NCBI GenBank assembly: GCA_013398295.1
Contig: VZSF01000012.1
Span: 709,066-773,065, forward strand
Length of the DNA stretch: 64,000 bases
Direction of reading: 5' to 3'
Origin: Chionis minor
Lineage: Eukaryota; Chordata; Aves; Charadriiformes; Chionididae
In this document: piece by piece, positions 1 through 11,900 of the stretch
How positions within the stretch are numbered: the stretch's first letter is position 1
Layout: each line of letters opens with the position of its first letter
Translations under genes and position numbers: made by a program
The notes under the pieces: model-generated
Databases searched by the model: none
Seen by the model: only the letters and a program-made list of their open reading frames with translations
What the model was told of the DNA's origin: nothing

Positions 1-410
1 GGGGGGACACCTGCCTCTGCCTCCACCTGCCCCCGCCTTGCGGTGGCCCGCCTCTGGAAGGGGGAGGGCTTCTCCCTCTGGTGCTGTGGGGACCCTCCGC
101 CCCGCTGCAAGTATGGGGAGGGAAGGGGATGTTGCCCCCTCGGGGATCCGGGGACACCCCAGCCCTGCCCGGGGCAGGGGAGGTGCGGAGCGGGCAGGGG
201 AGCGGGGAGCTGGGGGGGAGCGCGGGGCTGCGGGTGGCCGGCGGGTTTGCGGGGCAGGCGGGGACAGCGCGGACGGGACGGGACGGGACGGGACGCGGGC
301 CCTGCTGGAGGAGAGCCGCGCCGAGCAGACCGCTGGCTGCCGCCCACCTTTTGGAGCTCCTTTTCCGATTAAGAAGCAGCAGTTGTTAAAAACAAGAAGG
401 CACGTGTAAA
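1..410. promoter_or_regulatory. CpG-rich island at left edge, possible promoter side of PHF21B
   Basis: This stretch is strongly G+C-rich with many CpG dinucleotides, unlike the AT-leaning DNA that follows from about 600 onward. It contains a short GGGAC pentamer run at 271-295. CpG islands of this type usually mark promoters or first exons, and the PHF21B exons on the + strand lie downstream, so it may be the promoter region, a 5' UTR exon or the start of intron 1. Three overlapping open frames cross it on the + strand, but they are compositionally biased and match nothing I recognise. I could not find the conserved PHF21 N-terminus (starting MELQ) in it. The assignment to PHF21B is inferred from position and strand. 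Confidence 0.5.
271..295. repeat. GGGAC pentanucleotide tandem repeat
   Basis: About five tandem copies of GGGAC lie inside the CpG-rich island. Such short G-rich runs are common in avian promoter islands, and no further function is suggested. Confidence 0.8.
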
Positions 411-478
411 GAAATGTCGGTTGCCAGGCTGTGAGCTTAGGTGCTGCTTGCAGGGGTGGAGGGTCTCCCGGCCGTGCC

Positions 479-542
479 GTCATTTCAAGTAGCCATCGTT
501 TCGAGGAACCGTCATTTCAAGGAACCATCATTTCAAGGAAGG
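479..542. repeat. 16-bp minisatellite, four units
   Basis: Four consecutive 16-base units follow each other without gaps (479-494, 495-510, 511-526, 527-542). Their consensus is gtcatttcaaggaacc, with one to a few substitutions per unit. It sits just downstream of the CpG-rich island. The overlapping open frames here are by-products of the repeat. Confidence 0.85.
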
Positions 543-3323
543 GTGGTGTGGTGCCAGTACCTTCCCTCACTTGGGCAAGGGCAGCAAAAGCAGAAACTGT
601 ACGGGAGCGGGCAGCCTGTTGCTTCCAGGTCCAGGTGTTTATATACATATACCTCTAATGCTTACGTTCAAAGTAGTCTAAATACGAAATAAATTGACTA
701 AATTCCTTAAAGGAGGGCAAAAGAGGAAGGGGGGCTCTTTGCTGGACACATCATTTTGTGCAGTCCGCTAATGGCCACAAAAGAGAAGTTTTTACTCCAA
801 GCATGGTGTGTGTGAGCAGAGGGAAACGCGGCTAACGAAGTTAAAATGTGGATAAAGTGACAGAGCCTTCCTAAAGCTTTGGATAAAAGGATGAAAACTG
901 TTAGTGCTGACACTGGCAATGTGGATTTCTTTTCTACTTTCTGCACATAGAGGCTGTGATAGTCTCTTTTTTGTACCTTAATTCCCCTTCACAAGCTCAG
1001 GATGTGAATCTGATAATCGGGAAAAAAGAACTGAACCTGAAGACGTTTGTAATTCCAAGTTATGATGGAACCTGTGAGGCTTTTTAACACCAATGAAGCC
1101 CCTTCCTAAACACCAGAGAGACGATGGCCCTCACTTACTGCATCTGCTAACAAATGGGAAAACACATCCAACCACTTCAGGAACCAAACCATCCTGTCAC
1201 TTTTCCTGGAGAAATGGTGTTGTCTTTAGCTGTTGCACTGAAGTATGTTTGTGGTGAATTTGATTTTGAATCTCTGTTCTGTATTCGTGCTGGGTAATTT
1301 CCTTTGTCGAAGGTGGTGTTTATGCTTTACTGAAAAGATACTTGAAGCTATTCCAGTAGATAATTCTTAGAACCCTGGAAAATAACTATATAAATGATAA
1401 CCATATAAAGGATAAAGTTTCAATATTTCAATGGCCTATCATTTTGTGAAGGACTATCTTTTACTCTAAGGAGCCATAGGAAGAAAAGAATCAAAATAGT
1501 GAAGGAAGAAGCTTGAAATAACATTTAATGTATTTAGCCTGAATAGTAAAATAACGGTTTTAGGTGCTGGAGAACAGTGCAGGCTAGAACAGTTGGCTGC
1601 AAACTTGTAACTTCTACAAGTGTTGTTAAAGGAAAAGACTTTCTTATCTGGTGAACTGGTATGCTGTTGAACTATCTGTAGTGCTTCCCATTTACCTTTT
1701 CAAAAGGGCAAACCGGTCCCACGTCCACCTTCCCCGTCCCCAGACGTGCCGCGATCAGTGGTGTATTGCGACCCGCTGGAGCAAAGCGCTGGCAGTCGTG
1801 CACGTTTCTGTTTTATGTTCTCTCAAACCTGAAACAGTACATTGCCTGGCATTACAACTTTTGTCACAAAGAACAGCTTCAATTTAAGCAGAAGTTTACT
1901 GTTACTGGAATAGCATGGGATATTGTCCAGCATTTGGGGTTTGCCTGCTTTTGCTAGAAAAAGAAGTCCAGTGTTTTTCTTTAGAAATGTCTGCACACTG
2001 CGAGTTTTCAACAACTGTAGTTTTGTAGTTTAGTATCTCTGATTATGTTAGTAGTTTATGGAAGAAGAAGCTGAGCAATGGCAGGTTTCTGAAGCAGAGG
2101 ACTATAGTGGTTTCATCTTTTGAGAATAGTCAGCAGGCATGAATAGAAACAATTACAAATATTGAATTGTAAATGTAAAAGAATGCAAGCTGACGTTTTG
2201 TCCTAAGCTATTAGGAAGCTTAGTGCTGGATTGCATGTTAATTATCACTCCTTTACTCAAATTAAATTTGTTTTGCAAGGTTTCTTTTTCCGGTCCAATG
2301 AAAAAAAAAAAAGTAAAAATATGTTCCTGCTTCATGCTCAGTATTCTTGATTGTTCCCAGAGTGGTGATTACCAATCAATAGCAGTAACACCCTAGCTAC
2401 TAGCACTGTAGTGTCGGAGGGAGATTTCATTTTGACATTTATTAATAAGCATTTACTTTCTCTTCTTCTTTTTCTTTTTTTTTTTGTGGCATTGTTATAG
2501 CTTAGAAAAGTATTTTTTTCTGCTGAAATGTATGAAGTTTGTGAGATGGAGGATAATGACAGCTTTCTGCAAACTGGGTTAGGGTGGCAAGCTGATAGTA
2601 GTAAATGAGATTACTGGTGTAGTGTAGCCTATTCCTCTGCATCTGCAAAGTGAGGGAAAGGGCAAGGGCATGAAATGTAACGTTATGAGTTTCTGAACAG
2701 TGGTTTCTGCTCAAAAGCATTTAAGGGGATCAGGATATGTATATGGTCATCTCAAGTGGTATCTAGCAGGAAGAATGAAATGCTAAATGAAACTCAGCAG
2801 AAAAAATAGGGCATCAAACACTATAATCTAAATACAGAACTTTCAAATATAGATAGGATTAAATGGAAGTTTGTTACACAATTTTCATTAGGGCAGCAGT
2901 GCGTCAGCACTTTCATTTTAGGCTGTTGTTTACCCAGCAGATTTTTAAAGTGAATTTGAAATGTTGTTGGCTGTAATGGAAACTATATCTGCATTGAAAA
3001 AAGTATCAAAATAAATACACGCATAACAGATACTAGAGGATTTTTTAGGTATTTATCACATTTTTTTATTAGAAGCAGGAAACATTGCAATACTAACAAA
3101 GATTGAAATCTGTAAGCATTGGAAATCATGAGCTGCAGAAACTAGCGCTACGTCTATACTGTTCCTTGGCAGCCTTTCAGTGTTAGTCCAGCGTATGAAG
3201 ACATGAGTGATGGAGTTACATTGATGAAAGTGTATGTGCAGGGATGTCACGAGCGTAGCTCTTTCTCCTGCTTAGAAAGATGAAGCTTAGAGCTTCATTT
3301 GGATGATCTGGAGCAAGTTATGT

Positions 3324-3376
3324 TGGCAAAAGCAGAATTTTGCTGGCATAAGCTGAATTTTGCTGGCATATGCTGT
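3324..3376. repeat. 20-bp short tandem repeat
   Basis: Two full 20-base units (3324-3343 and 3344-3363) are followed by a partial third. The unit is tggcataagctgaattttgc, and the first copy differs at a few positions. It is a small local duplication with no coding context. Confidence 0.75.
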
Positions 3377-6344
3377 ATACATGCTAGGAGTGCTTTGCCT
3401 TTAGAGAACAGCTATTGCTATTCTGTGTGGAGAATGCCCTAGCACTACTGGATAGTTGTAGGATATCAGCACGCCTGTACCTACAAAGTACTCAGTATAA
3501 AGAGATTTTAATATGAGCCTCTCAAATTATATTTTTATTGTAATTGTATTTATGTGGTATTTGCTATTTCCTATCCTGGCCGCCATTTCCTGACTGAAAG
3601 CAGGATCTGAGGTTGCTTTGCTGAAGGACAAAGTCCCATCTGCTGTGCTGGAACAATGTACCGGGTAAAGAAAATGCCCCTCTGCTACCTCCTCGTTCTC
3701 TTCTAAACAGCAAAACGGAGGGCCAGCAGGCATCCCGGAACCTAGGTTGGGGAACAGAAAGCCTTTTGGCCATTTGAAAGACAGTTGGATCAGTCAGCTT
3801 TTGGGTGAACAAGCAAAGAGGGGGGAATACAGCTGTCAGACCACTTGGCTGCTTTTCAGGAGCTGTAGAGAAAGAAAAAAGCTCTGGAAAGGCATACGTG
3901 CACTGGGCCATGAAGCACCATGAGACAGAAAGTTACTCCACAGAAAGGTGGCACAGAGTGGCTCTGCAGAGGTGGTTGGTGTCCTGGAAGCTGCGTACTG
4001 GGTACTGCTCAAGGTAACCTTTGTCTCTCAGGCAGCTCCACTTCTCTAGTTTCGGAGAGATGATGTTTGCAGCTGGCTTAGCTATCTCTGCGCAGCCCGG
4101 GGTTGCTGGCTTTAAACTGAGCCGTGGTCCTGGAGTGAGAGTGCTTCCAGAGCTGGCTCTCACTTTGTCGACATAAACAATATTCTCTGGATATGTGCAC
4201 TGGTCACATACCGTAAGTCCCAGAGGCTTCTCAAGTGCAAAGTAGATACTAGGTGCAGAAACATTTGGATAGTGCTGTAATAAAAGACCTGTCTCTCGTC
4301 TGTGATCCTGGTGTGATGCTCTATCCCCTATTACTCTGTGCGGCTCTTAGAATACATCTTGGCAAGGCACCGACTCCCTGTCCATCAGGACTCCACAAGC
4401 AACAGCATAAAATCTGCCTCCTGCTCCTCTCCGTGCTTTCCTTCCCACACGTGTATTCCCTCGGTCAGCTGGAGAAAAGTTTGGCAAGCTTCCCCTTGCA
4501 CATGTGCTGTTGCGTCCTGGGGCTTGTCTATACAGGGAGGTTATTTCAAAGTAAAATACAGTATGAGGATTTATAGTGCTATAAATTCCTGGCAAGGTAG
4601 TAAACTGTTCTCCACGAATGCTTCATTAACTCCACAGCTCAAAGAAGTACTTGTATCTGTGTTTAGATTGAGCAGGCTATATGGGTCTCCATTTTTTTTT
4701 CAGGAAAAAGTGGCTTTATACCTGTAGGAGGATGCTCATATATACTTCTTAGCTATCTGTATATTCAATTTACTAGAAAAACCTGCATTCCAGAAGTTTA
4801 AGAACATACCTCTGCCTGTAATGGCCATTTTTCAGAATAATTTATTTGTAGAATGATTTATTACCTTTCTCTTCACCATCCCACTTAATGTGCTCCACTC
4901 TGGTCTCTGTAAAAGTGCTTCCTCCATAATTGGAAATCCACCTCTGTGTATGACTAAGTCTTTTTGGCTTTTATTTATTATTTGTATCGCAGTAGTACTT
5001 AGAGGTTTTATTTATAGATATATTTATCTGTATTGGTTATGTGGCTATATATAGCTTTTTTCTATGATCCATGTTACCACAGTGTCTAAGTACATGACAA
5101 TAGTTAATTTATCCTCACAATATGGAGTTATTATGACTAAGGTGCTATTATTCCACATTTTGCTGTTGGAAAACTGAGAAATAAAGGATCCATTTATGCT
5201 TCTTCACAGGAAGCTCCCAAGGGTTGCCTTAGGCATCCATGCTGCAGATGGCATCCTTGGGAACAAGAACTGTCCTACGAGTCCTTGAAGCATGCTATGG
5301 TCCCTTTTAGCTCTTGCCATACCTCTTTTTATCATCTACCCCATACTTACTTCTGCTCAGTCTTCACCATCCACATTGATGTCAATGTGCCAAGATGCAG
5401 AGGGAAATTATAAGTAGTGAGCACAGGGAAGGACAAAAGAAAGATCCAGAGGCCCTGCATAGGTCTAGGGGATAGGGGGAAAATGGAGGCATTGCTTTAT
5501 GGCTTATGACTCCCATGGTCGTTTTGGCAGTCTGCAGGAGGACCAACAGTCTTGCTGTCATCAGAAATGTACCAGGCTCTCTGTAATGTACCAAAAAGAT
5601 TGTTGCCTTTCTGGAGTCCCTGGCTTCTGGTCTTACCATCACACCAGTTACATCTTTCTTCAGGTATGGGTTGATCAGTAATAGCTCAATAATTTCAAGG
5701 TATTGAAGAGTTTTGTTGAGGGCTTACTTGAGCTTCATTTTATCTGGCACTATGCTGGTTTCTGGACTTCTCTCCTGGAGGAACAGAGCGATTATTGTGT
5801 GTGGGTGACAGTTTGACAGTTCCTACTGACTTTCCCTGAATAGTGCTATTTTTTACAATCTCCTCAAATGTGAAATGGGAGCTGGGTCTCCTGCTGGGGC
5901 CAAAGTAGCACTCTGAGCTGTCTGCTTCTGTCAGTTTGTGAGGGTAACTTGGAGTGGTAACGGTGTTCTATTAGAAATAACAATACAGGAGAGAACTACC
6001 CAGAAAGTCTGTGGCAGGAAGATTTTCAACAGGCAGGCCCAGGGATGAGATGGTTGTAGTACTGCCCATGCCATCATGCTCATGGGTTCATTACCCAGAG
6101 TTACTGTAGACAGAGGAATTCTGAAGTACCAGACGGTGTTAGAGGAACCTGTGGAGAGGCCCTAAGGACCAAAGTCCTTCTCTGTGGTCCCACTTGAGCT
6201 GCTGTGAAGAACAGTAGCATGGATACAGAATTTTATGTCAAAAACTTTGCAGACTTTATGACAGGCAGAGGTAGAGACTGAGTTACTCTGAAGTCTTCTC
6301 TGTCCTGAATCCCATTGGAAATTCTGCTTGTGGTACCTGGGCCC

Positions 6345-6415
6345 AAATGTCTTGCCTGAGGCCACACAGATGTCTTACAGAGCAGAGACTTGAGGCACAG
6401 TCTTACTAGCGTATT
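6345..6415 (+). repeat. Ancient MIR-like SINE remnant
   Basis: The stretch contains 'cttgcctgaggccacacag' followed by an 'agcagagacttgagg' segment. This resembles the well-known core of MIR-type SINEs (a 'cttgcccaaggtcacacag' followed by 'cagagccaggattcgaac'). It is heavily diverged and incomplete, so the call rests on a short motif only. Confidence 0.4.
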
Positions 6416-6545
6416 AACTACTCAGTTAGCTGTCTTGTTTGGTCTCCATGGCAGACACTAAAGGGAGGCCTCCCTGTTGGAGGGAGCATCTGCTAAAGAG
6501 CATATAACACAAGCAGGGAGGACAAAATTTGTGGGGGAATCAAGA

Positions 6546-6625
6546 GTGCAGAGAGATGAAGTAACTTCTGGGGTCACACAGCAGGAGAGAGCCCAGATTC
6601 ATCCATGAGAGCCCTACGTTTCGTC
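6546..6625 (+). repeat. Second MIR-like SINE remnant
   Basis: An 'agagatgaagtaacttctg' segment is followed closely by 'gggtcacacagcaggagaga' and 'gcccagattcatcc'. This order matches the core of MIR-type SINEs. It lies about 200 bases after a similar remnant and in the same orientation, so both may derive from neighbouring old insertions. Confidence 0.4.
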
Positions 6626-8906
6626 CAATGGATCGCACCTCTTAGGCTTTCAGAAGGTTGTCAGCCACACTGTGAGTCTGAGTAGGGCAAAGACATTGGA
6701 TTATTTTAGTTTTGGACCTCGAAGGATTCAATATCACCTACTCAGTCTCTTGGATCATCCTTTGATGGCTTGAAGGCAACTTATCTTCAGGAGGTATTTG
6801 TAAATGTAGGAGAGGAGAGGTGGCTCAGGCAAGTTAAATTAAAAATAATAACAAAGAAAAAGACAAGGAGAGGGGGAAACCCAAGGGTTCACAGCCCCCC
6901 ACACCATCCAGTGATCCATTCTGTCATTGAGGCTTTACTAACTTTTAGCTCTGCCATTAGAATGTTGTAAAGAGCATGGTAATTTTAGGAAATGGATTAT
7001 AGAGTAAGTGTGACAAATTCTGCTTGTATTTACACCATTTTAGATGCAGGTTTATGAAGGGAGGTACATGAATTTACCTCATATTTAAATATGGGTAGCT
7101 AAATGCAGGATTTGGCCTTACTACTCTGATATATACTGCGTAAAAGCACTTTAAAATTTGTATTTCATGCTAAATAGCATAAAATTACATCCTTTCAGGT
7201 TAATTAAACTGTTTTGCAATGCTGGTTGCTGTTGATGGGATATTTAAATGTCAGATTCAGAATAAGCACTTATGCTTCCTGATTATAAATGGCTTCCTTT
7301 TAAATATCCCAGACGTACGTATATGGTCAATACATCTAAAGTGCATGGATTTCTGCTTTTCTCAATCTGCGTTTTCATTTGGTCTACAATAGGGTCAAAC
7401 ACTCACTGGTATCAAAGACTGAATAAAGTCTCTCAGCGACTGAATAAAACCTGATTAGGCCCAATGTGGTATTTCCTTACATAGCCAAAAATTTCCAGTG
7501 GAGGCAGTGGAGTATTCAGCAGGAAAGGATCAGCAGAAGTGGACTCACACTGACTGTCTGATGCTTTCTTGTAAGAATCTCGGAGCAACCTTTCCAAATT
7601 TGTTTCTGTGCAGACCGGCAAACAAACACCACACTGCAAGAAATTAAATGACCAGGAAACAATAGGAAGTCCCCGTTTTGGAAGACCATACTATGGTTCT
7701 GTCCTTTGCAGCCTTTGTGTCACTAGATGTCCCCTCTGCGGGTTCCTGTGAAGCGGGATGTAGGTATGGATGTGCTACTTCAGTGTTTATGGAATGGATT
7801 TTCCTCCTGCAGGTGTCTGGGAAGAGTCTCTACTGAGGAACAGGAGCAAAAGGAAATGAACTAAAATTACTTTCGTTTTGTCATTGATTCCTGATGCTGC
7901 AGAAGAATATTTGTAGGTCCTCGTAGCCAGAAGTAATTAATTGGCCTGTGTGTAGAAAACCAAACAAAAGAGACCAGGTTGAAAGAGGGAAATGCATTCG
8001 CTTGAATTTCATGCCTTTTCTTCGGAGTTATTTTAACTCCCTAAGAAGGAAAGTCCTAAATACAGGAATATATAGGTAGTCCCCTCATGGAAATTTCTGT
8101 GATATTTTTATACATGCTTATATATCATCCATGTAAACAAAGTTCCGAGGCCCTTGTTCTAATGCTGAGAGTTTATAACACATTATTGTTTTGACACTAA
8201 TCAGAGTAGCTCCCATGGAGAGCTTTGATTCGCTTCAGAAAACCAAAGAATGCTCTAAAAAGGGTAATACACTGTAGCTATTTCATTGTAATTGGAGGCT
8301 GTCTGTGCCTCACGGAAATTACCAGGCAAGCATTCTTGAAAATGTCAGAATTTTCAAGTTAGTTCTATTTAAAATGGGGGAGCAAGAATGCGAAGGGATG
8401 GATAGAAAATTTGAGGGCTGTGTGATTCAAACTTAAAGTGCAGTTTGTAATAATGAAAGATGATCAACTTTAGGGGCGGGGAAATCATCTCTTAGGTTTT
8501 CTAAATTACAGGATGCATAAAAACATCCACTTATTCTACATCTACTGTTACTTTAATAAAAGGCACCACTTTAGGAAATGAAAGGCTTTGGAATAGCGCC
8601 AAACGTCTTAGTTCTATTTATTGTCAAAAGGTGGAGTTTTTTCATTATCCACAGAGTTTGTGGGGTAGTTGAATAATTTGCAGGAATTTGAGTGTTTGAT
8701 ACCAGACTGCAAACTCTGTATTTATCTTCTTTCAATGTTCATACTGCAAATACAAGCATGATAAAATTTCCTGTTGGTCTTATTACTGTATCAGGATTTG
8801 GCAATTGGTCTGCTACTAATCTCATAACATGCATTTGTGTCTATATTTAAATTAATTGGAAAACTGTACCAGAAAATACTGCTCTTAAATTATTTCATGT
8901 ATAAAT

Positions 8907-8943
8907 GGGGGGGAAGAAGGGAGGGAGAGGGAGAGAGAGAGAG
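8907..8943. repeat. GA-rich low-complexity run
   Basis: A purine-only stretch of G runs followed by alternating GA. It is simple sequence with no coding content. Confidence 0.75.
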
Positions 8944-11900
8944 GCTAGATGCTGTAAATACAGAGTGCTGATGAATACTCAAGTAGTAAATAGAAATATC
9001 TTAGAAGTCATTCCTGACAGTAATAAAGGCAGCAATTTGATTTCATCTGTGGATAATAAACTGGTTTCACATTGCAATAAAAGTGGTGCTTATGTTATAT
9101 TAATATTTATTAGCACTTATTGATGTTAGGGTTTAGTTGTTATGTTTTCTTCACAGCACAGACATTTTATAAAAATTCAAGTTAAATTGCTACACAATAA
9201 GCAATTAAAAGTGTTTGTGTATGTGAGAGAGAGAAAAAAAAAACCAAACCTGTCTGTGGAGATATTCCTGTACGGAAGGGCAGACCCTCGCTGCCTGGGA
9301 ATCTAGAGAGTTGTGTTCAAAATGATGGAGTTATGCAAGTTTCCACTAGTTAAAGATTTGGCTCTCTGAATGCATATTTCAACACATAAACACTGTTCTG
9401 CTGTTTATGTCAGAATTGTTTGTATGGGTTTCCTGTTATTTAACAATGTATTTTTGTATTCCTTGCTTTGACTATGTGCGGTGCCTCAAAAAGGTAAGAG
9501 ATTATGTGTTACATTCAGTGGCCTTTTTTGTGTGATGTGTGAAGGATTGCTAACTTGCAGGATAATGTGAGTCAGAAAGTGATCTGATCCAAATTTATCC
9601 AAATTTGTTCATCTCTAAATTTAGAGAATAGCTGAATGCCAAGACAGATATATTTCAATTTCCATCAGTGACAAGGACAGAGCGTTGGCGGATTCCTGTT
9701 AACAGCTATATCGTGTGTTTTTGATACTCATATATGTGTGTATGGGTGGGAAAAGACTAGTTACTAACTTTTATTTATCATAAGCCTCTTTCTTCTTTGA
9801 CTGCTTCTAAATCGTACTTGGACTTGATGTTCCTTCAGTGCAGATAATTCTTGTGCAGAAGGTGTGCTGTAGTCTTGAGTCACATTTTTGCCCTCTGAGT
9901 AGAAAGACTTGCATTGGACTTGGATTTTTATCATTATGAAAACTGAAACATAGACCCTTTTAAAATAAGACAGGTACCAGGCAAGGTAAGACAAACCAAA
10001 ATTCTTTCTGTTGATCTTGCAGTCAGGTTTAAATATCAGTAATTTCATAAAACAGGTTCAAGTTTATCTTTCACTTGAGTAAAACCCTGCGTTTAACATG
10101 CATATAATTCACATGTCTTCATTAGGATTAATCATGTGCTTGTAACTGAGTTTGTATTTACCTGCTTTTCTGTGCTGGGGTCTTAATCTTTTTGATTATT
10201 CTAATTCTTTGGCCAAATATTGTCCTTGGAGATTTGACCAGTGAAAGCAAGAACATGTCCCCACTGCTTTTATACAAGACATTTAATTAATGGGTACGAC
10301 TGTGGGGTTTTTTTCCTCAGTGAGATCCTTATTATAGACCTCTGTTTAGCCTGCTTCTCATGTTTGATTTTATTAAGACCCCAGTTCAGTGACTGTGGCA
10401 TCAAATTTGCACGTATAGTGATGGATTGTGATACTACAAACAACTTGATTGTTGCATCCCTCACTGAATCAAACAATGAGACTGGCTGGATTGGAAATAA
10501 GTTCATTTTTACATACAAGATCACAACTAGCAGTGATTGAATAGGTAATACCAGAAAGTACACGACAGCTTTGTTAAGATTTAAGTATCATTGTGTTTTC
10601 TGTAGTTTGTTGAAGTGGTAATGATGATTTAAGGGTCTTACCCTAAATCTTTACTGTCCTTACAGGTGTAAAATAAAAACACAAGTCAGCCTTCTTTAAT
10701 TTAAAGTAATATTAATTTCTCTTTAAAGAATCAGTACACTAAAATATTTTTTAAATGACAGCTATATTAGCATAATAGTAATAAGAATATTGTAGAAATT
10801 TGGCAGGGATACTACAGGGTATGATTTAGAAGACCGTAAGTGGTAATTAATTAGCATTTGCTCTAATAAAACCCCACCACTCAATTCACTGATATCACGT
10901 TTTCTTCAGAGTGAAACATTACTGTATTAATTTTCCCCTACACTTATGTTCTTAAAATATAAGCCAATAATCTATATTCTGTTGACTTGTATCACTTTTT
11001 AACGTTTCTTGTTATATGGAAAATTAGACACCGCTTTTTTTAGTATTGCTGGAAAACCCCAACCTCCCTAATAAGTATGACAGGATAAAAAGCTTCAGGT
11101 TTCTGCTATATCTGTGTTCCTAATGTGGGCTTTAAAGCCAGAGTAAGTGGCTTTGAACCACTACTATGATGGCTCAAAGTGTTTACGCTTTGTTCTCAAG
11201 TCTTGAAGAGTATGAGCTCAAACTTTGGTTCCTCTAGCCTGAGTCCAGAAATTGATTCGGAATTTAGAAGTTATTACATAGAACCAGAATTAACCTGTGT
11301 CTTGATATACATTATGTCCTCTATAAGTTTAAGTTTATAAGTCTTCTTAATGACAAAGTATTATTCAACAAATTTTATGAGCATTTTCAAATATATGAAT
11401 TTGGAATATCTCCACTGAAGTCAAGTATAGTCAAGCTAGATTCGTGCCAGCAGAGTTAATCTACAAGATTACATCACTAGGATGTCTCTAACAACTTTCC
11501 TAGTAACGATACAATAAATAGGCTTAGTATGCCATTAATTATTATTATTACTAGATTTTCTTTGAAAAAGAACTTTTAATTTTTAAAAAACCCTTCTTTG
11601 TGACCTGTTCATCCTAATTTTTATGATTTTTCAATTTACAGTGTAAGGGTGTAGACTATACAGAACTTTCGTGTCTGTAAGTAGAAGATAACTGAAGATC
11701 TGAGTAACACCACTTACCAACATTTTGCTTTTTGTGTCAATGGCATGATATAAATAAACCTGTTTGAGTAAAAGCCAGTCTAAAAAATTAATAGATATTT
11801 CAGGTAGTAAAGTTCTCTTTGTATCTCCTGGGCAATTATTTTGAATTTAAGATACCATTGTTCAATTACAAAAAAAAAAAAAACAAAACCCAAAAAAAGA

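Noticed and set aside
38..409. Long open frames through the GC-rich island.
   Set aside because: Three frames overlap on the same strand, which is typical of stop-poor G+C-rich DNA. The peptides are Gly/Arg/Ala-biased and match nothing.
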